From positions 1 to 23,034 of IMG/VR virus record IMGVR_UViG_3300027806_001283: 23,034 bases of DNA. One strand, written 5' to 3'. Shown here piece after piece: positions 12,295 through 19,607 of the stretch. Every line of letters starts with the position of its first letter. The stretch's first letter is position 1. Under the pieces are notes generated by a model, which ran no database searches, was not told the origin of the DNA, and saw only the letters and a list, made by a program, of their open reading frames with translations. The DNA is from a virus. Both the position numbers and the translations under genes were made by a program.

Positions 12295-12535
12295 TATTTT
12301 AGTATGGTGTGTATATGGTTTATTTGTAGGCTCTATTGCTAAAAGTATAGTGCCAGGAGAAGAAAATTTCGGTTTTGTAAAAACAGTAGCATTAGGGGTT
12401 GCTGGTTCCTATATGGGTGGAGCAATACTGTATCTATTAGGAAGTTATGACGCTGTATCTCCAGCAGGTATTATTATGGGAGTTGCTGGATCTATACTCA
12501 CACTGGTGTTGTATAACAAGCTTATTACAAAATAA
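12287..12535 (+). CDS. GlsB/YeaQ/YmgE-like (transglycosylase-associated) membrane protein
   Basis: An 82-residue, three-helix hydrophobic protein: segments at about 1-19, 30-52 and 58-78. The arrangement LFVGSIAKSIVPGEE, then glycine-rich LGVAGSYMGGAILYLLG, then PAGIIMGVAGSILTLVLYNKL matches the GlsB/YeaQ/YmgE family, small bacterial inner-membrane proteins linked to envelope stress whose biochemical role is unclear. A copy in a phage envelope operon might support the altered membrane or act as a small lysis or exclusion factor; this is inference. GGAGG at 12276-12280 is a strong ribosome site. It is the last gene before the replication module, and no terminator is visible after it. Confidence 0.78.
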   Translation: MFNILVWCVYGLFVGSIAKSIVPGEENFGFVKTVALGVAGSYMGGAILYLLGSYDAVSPAGIIMGVAGSILTLVLYNKLITK

Positions 12536-12538
12536 GGC

Positions 12539-12566
12539 TTGACGATTCAGATCTATTCACTATAAT
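12539..12566 (+). promoter_or_regulatory. Sigma70-like promoter for dCMP deaminase operon
   Basis: TTGACG (12539-12544), a 16-base spacer and TATAAT (12561-12566) form a near-consensus sigma70 promoter in the 37-base gap. Transcription would begin about seven bases after the -10 box, at or next to the ATG at 12573, giving a leaderless mRNA; no ribosome site lies between. It is the only good -35/-10 pair I noticed and opens the nucleotide/replication block. Confidence 0.65.
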
Positions 12567-12572
12567 ACTTTC

Positions 12573-13040
12573 ATGAGACCATCGTGGACAGATTATTTTT
12601 TAGGTTTGGCTAAAGTTGTTTCTCAACGTAGTCATGATATACATACCCAACATGGATGTGTAATTACGGACTCTAATAATAGAATTCTAGGTGTTGGATA
12701 TAATGGTTTTCCAAAAGGCTTAGATGATAGTCAATTACCAACATCAAGACCAGAAAAATATTTCTGGATGACACATGCTGAACGTAATGCATTAGCTAAT
12801 TGTATCATAAGGCCAGAAAATGGAATAGCGTATGTTACCGGTCAATGCTGTAATGATTGTATAATTGCATTATGGCAAGAAGGAATAAAGACCGTTATCA
12901 TGGCAAATAATCATGGAACACAATTATTTGATAATGATGCAAAAAAAAGATTTGATACTTTTGTCAAAATGAGTAAAATTAATATTCAGTATGTTGATCA
13001 AGATCTTTCTTGGCTGAAACAATTATGCGGTGTATTGTAA
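12573..13040 (+). CDS. Deoxycytidylate (dCMP) deaminase
   Basis: A 155-residue cytidine-deaminase-fold protein. H68-A-E70 gives the first zinc ligand and the catalytic glutamate; C93 and C96 in QCCNDC are the other ligands, with Cys in place of the usual Pro of the PCxxC motif. The VGYNGFPKGLDD stretch fits dCMP deaminases of phage and bacteria. The reaction dCMP to dUMP feeds dTTP synthesis; no thymidylate synthase is in the window. Together with the ribonucleotide reductase after it, it raises dNTP supply for phage replication. The promoter's -10 box is six bases before the ATG, so initiation appears leaderless. It ends with a TAATG overlap into a small ORF. Confidence 0.88.
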   Translation: MRPSWTDYFLGLAKVVSQRSHDIHTQHGCVITDSNNRILGVGYNGFPKGLDDSQLPTSRPEKYFWMTHAERNALANCIIRPENGIAYVTGQCCNDCIIALWQEGIKTVIMANNHGTQLFDNDAKKRFDTFVKMSKINIQYVDQDLSWLKQLCGVL

Positions 13041-13183
13041 TGTACAAGGTAGCATTTTATTTACATATTATAATATATTTTTATCATAGATGGATTACTC
13101 ATAATATAGATTTTTTAAATTATTCTTTTCATGGCCTAGTAATACTGGGTTTTCTCACTTTAATAACAGAACACAGGAGATAA
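13040..13183 (+). CDS. 47-aa predicted membrane ORF
   Basis: An ATG overlaps the deaminase TAA (TAATG) and stays open for 47 codons to a TAA at 13181-13183. The product starts MYKVAFYLHIIIYFYHRW, with a first hydrophobic stretch near residues 4-15 and a second (FHGLVILGFLTLIT) near 31-44. The region would otherwise be a 144-base gap between genes that elsewhere overlap tightly, which supports a real gene. The overlap type is the same as at 10392, 16690 and 17443. Against it: no family match, and an A+T-rich stretch can code for hydrophobic residues by chance. Its end holds the AGGAG ribosome site of the reductase gene. Confidence 0.55.
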   Translation: MYKVAFYLHIIIYFYHRWITHNIDFLNYSFHGLVILGFLTLITEHRR

Positions 13184-13184
13184 A

Positions 13185-15377
13185 ATGTCGGCTCTACAAG
13201 AATTACAAAATTATACATTTGTTAGTAAATATGCTCGTTGGTTGGAAGATAAAAATCGTAGAGAAACATGGAAAGAAGCCGTAGAACGCGTTAAAAATAT
13301 GATGCATATTAAATATGCCAATTTTGGTATATCTGATGATATTAATTGGGCATATGATATGATGTACAAAAAGAAAATATTAGGTTCTCAAAGATGTTTA
13401 CAATTCGGTGGCGAACCAATTTTAAAACGTAATGCAAAACTATATAACTGTACTGCAAGCTATTGTGATAGATTAAGATTTTTTCAAGAATGTTTCTGGC
13501 TATTATTGTGTGGTAGTGGCACAGGGTTTAGTGTACAAAAACATCATGTGGCTAAGTTGCCAACATTAGAACATAATCCTCCAGAAGATCAGGGTGTCAA
13601 ATATGTTATCGACGATAGTATCGAAGGATGGGCTGATGCTTTGGGTGTCCTTTTAAGTTCTTATTTCAGTAAGCCTGTAGAAGAATTCAAACAATATAAA
13701 AACTCTCACATACTATTTGACTATAGTAATATTAGACCTAAAGGATCATCTCTCGCCAGTGGAGTGGGCAAAGCTCCGGGCTATGAACCATTAGCAAACG
13801 GATTAGAAAAAATACGAGCACTACTAGATCGCTGCATTAATAATGGACAGAAAAAACTTAGACCAATTGACGCATATGATATTGTGATGCATAGTAGTGA
13901 TGCTGTTTTAAGTGGTGGAGTAAGAAGATCGGCTAGTCTAGCATTATTTAGTCCAGACGATGAAGAAATGGCTAAAGCTAAAACTGGAAACTGGTACATA
14001 GAAAACCCACAAAGAGCAAGAAGCAATAACTCCGCATTATTATTAAAAGACGAAACAAAATTTGAGCAATTTCAAGAATTGATGAATAGTGTTAAGGAAT
14101 TTGGAGAACCAGGATTTATCTGGAGCGATTCAACAGAGATGGTTTTTAATCCTTGTGTAGAAATTAGTTTATATCCCGTAAATGAAAAAACAGGAGAGTC
14201 TGGATGGCAAGGATGTAATTTATCTACTATCAATTGTTCTTCAATTGAAGATGAAAATGATTTTTATGAAAGATGCAAAGCTGCTGCTATTATAGGCACC
14301 CTACAAGCTGGTTTTACAAAACTAGAATATTTAGGGAAAAATAGTGAAGAAATCTTTGAAAGAGAAGCCCTACTAGGTGTTTCCTTGACTGGAACAATGG
14401 AAAAACATGAATTAGTTTTAACAGAAAAGGTATTAAAGAACGGAGCAAAAATAGCAGTCGAAACAAATAAATTAATGGCTAAAGCAATAGAAATTAATCA
14501 AGCTGCTAGAGTAACATGCTTAAAACCGGAGGGAACTTCTAGTTCGATGTTGGGTACAAGCTCGGGCATCCACCCTCATCATGCTAAACGCTATATACGT
14601 CATGTACAGGCTAATGTTTTAGAAGCTCCGTACCAACATTTTAAAAAACTAAATCCTCAAGCGTGTGAAAAATCTAGTTGGTCAGCAAATAATACTGATG
14701 AAGTTATAAAGTTTCCAATAGAAGTACCTGACGGATCCAAACTCAAAAACCAATTACCAGCAGTAGAAATGTTGGAAATTGTTAAACAAACACAAAAAAA
14801 TTGGGTTCAAACAGGTAAAAACAAAGCTCTTTGTACAAAAGAATATTTATGTCATAATGTTAGTAACACCGTAACAGTTAAACCAGATGAGTGGGATAGC
14901 GTTACAGAATATATTTATAATAATAGAAAATATTTTGCTGGTATTAGTCTTATCCCACAAAGCGGAGATAAAGATTATCCACAAGCGCCATTTACCACAG
15001 TCTACTCAAGTAGAGAAATTGTAAAAGAATACGGAGATGCTGCATTATGGTGTTCTGGATTAATAGAATTAGCCTTAAATGCTTTTGATAATAATCTATG
15101 GGCTGCTTGTGATTATGTAACATTAAATCAAGCTAATAAAGATCATCATGAATCCAAACTAATGTTTGTAACCAAAATGAAAAATTTTGCTGGTAAGTAT
15201 TTTGATGGAGATACTAGACGCTTAACATATTGCATGAAAGATGTTTATAATTGGAAAATATATTGTGATCTATTTAATAGTTTCAAGAAGGTTGATTATA
15301 CGCAACTATCAGAAACAGAGGATAATACCGCGGGAATAGAGGAAATTAGTTGCGCTGGTGGTGCATGTCTAATTTAA
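13185..15377 (+). CDS. nrdJ: Adenosylcobalamin-dependent (class II) ribonucleotide reductase
   Basis: A 730-residue protein close in length to the monomeric Lactobacillus leichmannii enzyme (739). Visible catalytic pieces: C89 (LYNCTASYC) and C344 (GCNLSTINC) as the active-site redox pair; N322-P-C324-V-E326 with the thiyl-radical cysteine and glutamate; GGVRRSASLALF; and C-terminal C723/C728 with the C-x4-C spacing that regenerates the active site. It makes deoxynucleotides from ribonucleotides without a separate radical subunit, using coenzyme B12, and does not need oxygen. Substrates by analogy are NTPs. AGGAG at 13175-13179 is the ribosome site. No intron or intein interrupts it, although phage reductase genes often carry them. 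Confidence 0.93.
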   Translation: MSALQELQNYTFVSKYARWLEDKNRRETWKEAVERVKNMMHIKYANFGISDDINWAYDMMYKKKILGSQRCLQFGGEPILKRNAKLYNCTASYCDRLRFFQECFWLLLCGSGTGFSVQKHHVAKLPTLEHNPPEDQGVKYVIDDSIEGWADALGVLLSSYFSKPVEEFKQYKNSHILFDYSNIRPKGSSLASGVGKAPGYEPLANGLEKIRALLDRCINNGQKKLRPIDAYDIVMHSSDAVLSGGVRRSASLALFSPDDEEMAKAKTGNWYIENPQRARSNNSALLLKDETKFEQFQELMNSVKEFGEPGFIWSDSTEMVFNPCVEISLYPVNEKTGESGWQGCNLSTINCSSIEDENDFYERCKAAAIIGTLQAGFTKLEYLGKNSEEIFEREALLGVSLTGTMEKHELVLTEKVLKNGAKIAVETNKLMAKAIEINQAARVTCLKPEGTSSSMLGTSSGIHPHHAKRYIRHVQANVLEAPYQHFKKLNPQACEKSSWSANNTDEVIKFPIEVPDGSKLKNQLPAVEMLEIVKQTQKNWVQTGKNKALCTKEYLCHNVSNTVTVKPDEWDSVTEYIYNNRKYFAGISLIPQSGDKDYPQAPFTTVYSSREIVKEYGDAALWCSGLIELALNAFDNNLWAACDYVTLNQANKDHHESKLMFVTKMKNFAGKYFDGDTRRLTYCMKDVYNWKIYCDLFNSFKKVDYTQLSETEDNTAGIEEISCAGGACLI

Positions 15378-15399
15378 CTTTATTCGCAAAGGGTATAAC

Positions 15400-16125
15400 T
15401 TGAGAAAAAATAATAAAAAGAAAAAACCAATAGATTTAACAAATAATATTGAAAATGCACAAACTGGTCATGCGTTTAGAAATAGACTAAAACCAAGGAG
15501 CGAAAATCAAAAAGACTATATAAGAACAATTGCTGAAAATACTATTACTTTTTGTCAAGGATTAGCTGGATCTGGTAAAACGCATATTGCTATAGGTATG
15601 GCCTTAGAATACTTATTAGACAATAAAGTAAGTAGGATTATTATTACCAGACCAGTATTAGAAGCAGGAGAAAAAATTGGATATTTACCGGGAACAGCTG
15701 AAGAAAAGCTACATCCATATTTATTACCAATTATAGATGAGATTCATCATTTTATACCTATTGCTCACTATGCTAGTCTTAAATTAAATAATAAGATAGA
15801 AGTAGTACCATTAGGCTTGATGAGGGGTAGAAATTTCCACAATTGTTTTATAGTTGCTGATGAGTGTCAAAATGCTTCTTATGAACAATTAAAAATGTTA
15901 TTGACAAGAGTAGGCACAGAGAGTAAACTAGTATTAACTGGAGACGTTGGACAATCAGATTTAAATAGACATCTCCAGGGTGGTTTTATCAATATGATTA
16001 ATATCTTAGATGGTATTGATGGTATAGGTAATTGTAGGCTAGAATCTTCTGATATTGTAAGAAATCCAATTATAGCTAAAATCTTAGCAAGACTAGACAA
16101 TATAGAAAATGCAACAAAACCATAA
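15400..16125 (+). CDS. phoH: PhoH-like P-loop ATPase, TTG start
   Basis: A 241-residue protein with Walker A GLAGSGKT (54-61), RPVLEAGEKIGYLPG, Walker B FIVADE (150-155) and the LTGDVGQSDL sensor, all typical of PhoH. The start is a TTG at 15400 preceded by AAAGGG at 15388-15393; the first in-frame ATG encodes Met67, past the Walker A motif, so a non-ATG start is required. The basic, Lys-rich N-terminus (RKNNKKKKPID) may bind nucleic acid. PhoH proteins are common in marine phages; the function is not settled, with RNA-linked ATPase or helicase roles suggested. The gene lies between nrdJ and an HNH nuclease gene, overlapping the latter by 17 bases. Confidence 0.92.
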   Translation: MRKNNKKKKPIDLTNNIENAQTGHAFRNRLKPRSENQKDYIRTIAENTITFCQGLAGSGKTHIAIGMALEYLLDNKVSRIIITRPVLEAGEKIGYLPGTAEEKLHPYLLPIIDEIHHFIPIAHYASLKLNNKIEVVPLGLMRGRNFHNCFIVADECQNASYEQLKMLLTRVGTESKLVLTGDVGQSDLNRHLQGGFINMINILDGIDGIGNCRLESSDIVRNPIIAKILARLDNIENATKP

Positions 16126-16690
16126 ACAGTGTCTATTGCTTAATGCGGATTATACTCCATTAGGAATAATTTCTTGGAAAAAGGCAATAATATGGTCTAT
16201 GAGATTTAATAATAATCCAAAATATTCAATTGAAATTATAGATTTTTATAAAAATGACCATATCAATGGTGTGGATAAAAAATATCCTATACCTGCTGTA
16301 GCTAAGACTAATAGATTTTTTAAAATTAATAATCAAACTGTTACCTTTTCTCGTAAAAATATATTCATTAGAGATGATTATTCTTGCCAATATTGTGGTA
16401 AAAAATATGAATTAAACCACTTAACATACGATCATGTGATACCTAAGTCTAAATGGAGAGACAATAAAGGTTCTCCAACATCTTGGACCAATATAGTAAC
16501 AGCATGTACATGGTGCAATAGAAGAAAAGGTAATAAGACCCCAAAAGAAGCCAATATGCCTCTTAAGAATCTACCTATCAAACCCAATAAGAATCCAAAA
16601 TACTTGCCTATTGTCGAACTTCTAAATAAAATAAAGAAAGACATACCAAACGAATGGCTTGTATACTTACCTCAATCTTTTAATTATTAA
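16109..16690 (+). CDS. HNH endonuclease
   Basis: A 193-residue protein with a C-terminal HNH domain: zinc cysteines at C93/C96 (SCQYCGKKY) and C133/C136 (ACTWCNRRKGN), catalytic D108-H109 in YDHVIPKSK, and N128 in SWTNIVTAC. The N-terminal 85 residues (LLLNADYTPLGIISWKKAI) match a widespread bacterial HNH family rather than a free-standing homing enzyme. Overlaps at both ends (17 bases with phoH, 1 base with the zinc-ribbon gene) argue that it is an integrated member of the operon, not a recent insertion. In phages HNH enzymes act in DNA packaging, host DNA breakdown or gene mobility; I cannot choose between these here. Confidence 0.88.
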   Translation: MQQNHKQCLLLNADYTPLGIISWKKAIIWSMRFNNNPKYSIEIIDFYKNDHINGVDKKYPIPAVAKTNRFFKINNQTVTFSRKNIFIRDDYSCQYCGKKYELNHLTYDHVIPKSKWRDNKGSPTSWTNIVTACTWCNRRKGNKTPKEANMPLKNLPIKPNKNPKYLPIVELLNKIKKDIPNEWLVYLPQSFNY

Positions 16691-17076
16691 TGCCTACGTA
16701 TTCTTATATTTGCAACAAATGTAATTCAGAATTTGAATTATTTACTTATATTAAAGACTATCAAGAACATCCTAGCTGTATATTATGTGGTTCTTGTGCA
16801 ACTAATAGACAAATTATAAAAGACGCCATGACATTAAATTCTGCTGTTAAAAAAGCAGACAGCGAATTAAAAACATTAGGCGACTTAGCACAAAGGAACT
16901 CTGAGAGAATGAGTGATGACTATAAACATCATCTGTATACAAAACACAATTCCTATAAAGATACGCAAGACCTTAAACCATTGCCGTCTGGTATGTCAAG
17001 AGTAAAAAAGCAACCTAAAATTAAATGGCCAGGAACCAATGGAATGAAACATAAAAGAAAGCCAAAAAATGGATAA
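16690..17076 (+). CDS. FmdB-like zinc-ribbon protein
   Basis: A 128-residue protein opening MPTYSYICNKCNSEFE with C8/C11 and C30/C33 as a zinc ribbon, the signature of the FmdB family of putative regulatory proteins. The C-terminal two thirds is basic and disordered-looking (SGMSRVKKQPKIKWPG, MKHKRKPKNG), suiting nucleic-acid binding. FmdB-like genes occur in many bacteria and some phages; the function is uncertain, and regulation of transcription is proposed. The ATG overlaps the HNH stop (TAATG). It lies in the replication operon, so it may help early gene expression. Confidence 0.82.
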   Translation: MPTYSYICNKCNSEFELFTYIKDYQEHPSCILCGSCATNRQIIKDAMTLNSAVKKADSELKTLGDLAQRNSERMSDDYKHHLYTKHNSYKDTQDLKPLPSGMSRVKKQPKIKWPGTNGMKHKRKPKNG

Positions 17077-17443
17077 CCTATTTACTATAAACAATAAGCC
17101 CACTCCAACCAATCATGTTGAATATTATACTATTATTGGCCAACATCACTTTTTAGACAATGATAAAAATCCAAGAACAAATGAACTATCAGATAAGGTA
17201 TTTGCTAAAAAAAATATTTCTGATACAAAAATTAGATATTATATAAAAGTTGGCACATATGGTAAAATTTATAATCCTATAGGTTTATATTCTGAGGGAA
17301 CAGAAAATAAATTTTTATCAAAAATAGGGAAAAAGGCATGGGAATTCAAAGAAGTAAATAATAGAATATTCGATATGTATATTAACTTTTTAAGAACAAA
17401 AAATATCGCATGGATCAATAATGCTGAAAGAGAGATGAACTAA
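17069..17443 (+). CDS. Hypothetical protein, 124 aa
   Basis: A 124-residue basic protein beginning inside the last codons of the zinc-ribbon gene (eight-base overlap ATGGATAA). It contains YYTIIGQHHFL and KIRYYIKVGTYGKIYNPIGLYS, a beta-strand-rich region, then an alpha-helical end (NRIFDMYINFLRTKNIAWINNAEREM). No membrane segment and no cysteine. I do not recognise a family. It sits between a putative regulator and a helix-turn-helix protein in the replication block, so a DNA-transaction role is possible. Confidence 0.7.
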   Translation: MDNLFTINNKPTPTNHVEYYTIIGQHHFLDNDKNPRTNELSDKVFAKKNISDTKIRYYIKVGTYGKIYNPIGLYSEGTENKFLSKIGKKAWEFKEVNNRIFDMYINFLRTKNIAWINNAEREMN

Positions 17444-17778
17444 TGAAAATTACTAAAGAACTATCTTATGCTATCAATTGGTTAATAACTCAAAATTATT
17501 CGACAGAAAAAATAGCAGAAGAATTAAAGCTCACGGTTAAGCAAGTAGAACGATACATAGAAAAAAACACCCCGATAAAACAAGTAGAATTACCTATCAA
17601 ATCATCAAAGGCACTACCAAAATCTAAAGAATTAATGATCAGACATACTAGAGATAAAAAGATAAATAATGTTTCTATTATGACTAGAGAAGCTTCTTCA
17701 GTGAATGATGAATTTAAAAAACGCGTTGCTAACCTTCCAGCAAAAAATCTAGAACATATATTTAGACCAAATGAATAA
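17443..17778 (+). CDS. Helix-turn-helix domain protein, 111 aa
   Basis: The N-terminal 42 residues form a clear helix-turn-helix: SYAINWLITQNYSTEKIA then EELKLTVKQVERYIEK, similar to homeodomain-like or sigma-region-4-like folds. The rest is basic and extended (KSSKALPKSKELMIRHTRDKK, MTREASSVNDEFKKR). It probably binds DNA and could be a transcription factor, perhaps the protein that recognises phage promoters, though nothing proves this. The start overlaps the upstream stop (TAATG), with GAGAG in the preceding bases as a weak ribosome site. Confidence 0.75.
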   Translation: MKITKELSYAINWLITQNYSTEKIAEELKLTVKQVERYIEKNTPIKQVELPIKSSKALPKSKELMIRHTRDKKINNVSIMTREASSVNDEFKKRVANLPAKNLEHIFRPNE

Positions 17779-18202
17779 TAATTTATTTCCATCAAAATAT
17801 TCAAATGGCAAATCCGTCACTGCTGCTCAATATATTGCTGAATTTATTTGTGAAAGAATAGCAAAAAAACAAAATAAAGACTTACATTTTAGATTTTGGC
17901 TATCTCCTGAATGGGAGAAGGAATATAAAGGACAAATTACCGCTGCTCATAAACTATTAAAAAAATATTCATATAAGGATATAATTGATGGTTTGCTTTC
18001 CAGTAGAGGTATAAAAATTTATTCATTGCGAGCACCGCATCTCGACGATATAATAGAACAAATCAAGAAACAAAAAAAGGATCTTCCAGTACCGCAACCA
18101 AAAAGTATACACAGAAATCTATTAGATACTGGCAAAAAAGATATTGTAAATAAAAATATATTAGATAAACTCAAGGAAATAGAAAATGGGACTTCAAGAT
18201 AG
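17771..18202 (+). CDS. Hypothetical protein, replication operon, 143 aa
   Basis: A 143-residue basic protein starting in an eight-base overlap (ATGAATAA). The first 95 residues look globular and alpha-helical (SVTAAQYIAEFICERIAKK, RFWLSPEWEKEYKGQITAAH, KLLKKYSYKDIIDGLLSS), and the rest is Lys-rich with a Pro-containing linker. The helical N-terminus with aromatic residues resembles helicase-loader or replisome-organiser proteins in style only; I could not identify a family. Its 3' end overlaps the recombinase gene by 17 bases, so it belongs to the same transcript. Confidence 0.72.
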   Translation: MNNNLFPSKYSNGKSVTAAQYIAEFICERIAKKQNKDLHFRFWLSPEWEKEYKGQITAAHKLLKKYSYKDIIDGLLSSRGIKIYSLRAPHLDDIIEQIKKQKKDLPVPQPKSIHRNLLDTGKKDIVNKNILDKLKEIENGTSR

Positions 18203-19199
18203 TATTTCAAAAGATTTTGGATCAAACGTTATTATTTCTGGCACAGCAGTGATAGATAAAGAATGTATAACCATCCCTGTTAGTCCTGCTTTAGATATTA
18301 TTCTAAATGGAGGTATTCCAGAAGGTAGTTTTGTGGTTTTAACTGGTCAACCTAAATGTGGAAAAACCACAACATCTCTGGATTTTGCGGCTACAGCACA
18401 ACAAGAGAAATATAGTACTAATGGTGATCCAAGAAATGTGTATTATCTAAATATCGAGGGTCGGTTAAAAAAGAGAGATTTAGAAGGTATACCAAATATC
18501 AATTTAGATAGATTTAATATTATCGGATCACAAACAGGTAAGATACTTCATGCTGAAGAGTATTTACAAATAGCAGAAAGAATTATTAATGAAGATCCAG
18601 GATCAGTATTAATTATCGACTCCTATTCTGCACTATGTACAGAAGCAGAAATTACCAGCGATATGGATAAAATGCAAAGAGCAGATGGAGCAAAATTATT
18701 AGCTAAATTTTGTCGTAAAGTAGCAAATGTAATTCCTGTTAATAAAAATGTTGTAATTGGTATCACTCACCTAATGGGCAATCCCACAGGATATGGTGCT
18801 GAGTTTAAAGAAAAAAGCGGTCAAGCTATAGCATATCAAACAGATGTAAAATTAAGAGCTAAGTCATTTAAACCATGGCTATTAGGCGCGGATAATACTC
18901 AAATTGGACAAGAAGTGGAATGGCAAACTCTGTGTTCTGCTCTTGGTCCTCCAGGAGCCACTATTACTAGCTATATTAGATATGGACAAGGAATTGATAA
19001 GCATATGGAGCTAGTAAATTTAGCCGTTGATATTGGTTTAATTAATAAAGGTGGAGCTTGGTATACTTTATCCTTTTTAAATGATGATAAGACTAAATTT
19101 CAAGGTATTGAAAAAGTTAGACAGTTTTTAATTGAAAATGATTCAATTTATCAAGAATTATATAACGAAGTACAAAAAACAATGGGTATCAACAAATAA
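18186..19199 (+). CDS. recA: RecA/UvsX-like recombinase
   Basis: A 337-residue RecA-fold ATPase. Walker A is GQPKCGKT (54-61), E91 in YLNIEGR matches the catalytic glutamate position, and Walker B is VLIIDS (141-146). ITHLMGNP and the KLRAKSFKPW region match the RecA core. The usual RecA C-terminal domain is short or replaced, as in phage UvsX proteins. It would coat single-stranded DNA and drive strand exchange in phage recombination-dependent replication and repair. The ribosome site AAGGA lies at 18173-18177. Following nuclease, helicase and primase genes support a replication/recombination unit. Confidence 0.9.
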   Translation: MGLQDSISKDFGSNVIISGTAVIDKECITIPVSPALDIILNGGIPEGSFVVLTGQPKCGKTTTSLDFAATAQQEKYSTNGDPRNVYYLNIEGRLKKRDLEGIPNINLDRFNIIGSQTGKILHAEEYLQIAERIINEDPGSVLIIDSYSALCTEAEITSDMDKMQRADGAKLLAKFCRKVANVIPVNKNVVIGITHLMGNPTGYGAEFKEKSGQAIAYQTDVKLRAKSFKPWLLGADNTQIGQEVEWQTLCSALGPPGATITSYIRYGQGIDKHMELVNLAVDIGLINKGGAWYTLSFLNDDKTKFQGIEKVRQFLIENDSIYQELYNEVQKTMGINK

Positions 19200-19607
19200 A
19201 TGAATACCAAAGATTTGGATGGGAATTGGTATAATTGGACACTGACTGGTAATATTGTAAAAGCTGGAGTACTTACTCATAAGTCTAGTTATCATCTAAA
19301 AGCTAGAGATTTAATTAAAGATGCATATCCCACTATGCAAATTCTAGAAGAAGTACCGATTCATATTAGAAAATCTGAAGTATTATATTTAGATTTTTAT
19401 ATACCATTATTAAAAAAATGTATAGAGGTTCATGGTGAACAACATTATAAATTTATACCTTTTTATCACACTAATAAACTGTCTTTTTTAAAAGCACAAA
19501 AAAGAGATAAAGAAAAACAAGAATGGTGCGAAATTAATAGAATTAAATATATAGATTTATCATATAATGAAAATATAGAAGAATGGAAACGTAAAATTTA
19601 TGAATAA
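19200..19607 (+). CDS. Vsr/PD-(D/E)XK-like nuclease
   Basis: A 135-residue protein starting on the base after the recombinase TAA. LEEVPI (49-54), LYLDFYIP (62-69; D65) and CIEVHGEQHY (74-83; E76) form the strand pattern E ... D ... E-x-H-G-E-Q-H of restriction-like endonucleases, close to very-short-patch-repair and related nucleases. The C-terminal KAQKRDKEKQEWC then IKYIDLSYNEN fits the final helix and strand. It probably cuts DNA; whether in repair, recombination or as a free-standing homing-type enzyme is open. The size is full for the family. Tight packing with recA and the next gene (eight-base overlap) favours an operon member with a role in phage DNA processing. Confidence 0.8.
   Translation: MNTKDLDGNWYNWTLTGNIVKAGVLTHKSSYHLKARDLIKDAYPTMQILEEVPIHIRKSEVLYLDFYIPLLKKCIEVHGEQHYKFIPFYHTNKLSFLKAQKRDKEKQEWCEINRIKYIDLSYNENIEEWKRKIYE

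Noticed and set aside
13066-13074. TATAAT promoter upstream of nrdJ
   Set aside because: TATAAT at 13069-13074 lacks a credible -35 element, and such hexamers are expected by chance in this A+T-rich DNA.
13040-13184. Cobalamin riboswitch upstream of nrdJ
   Set aside because: The gap is short, A+T-rich and open as a small ORF; I see no B12-box-like or structured element.
13185-15377. Intron or intein in the reductase gene
   Set aside because: The protein is continuous, of normal length and has all catalytic blocks in order.
16109-16690. HNH gene as a recently inserted homing endonuclease
   Set aside because: It overlaps both neighbours and has a full family-specific N-terminal region, so there is no insertion boundary.
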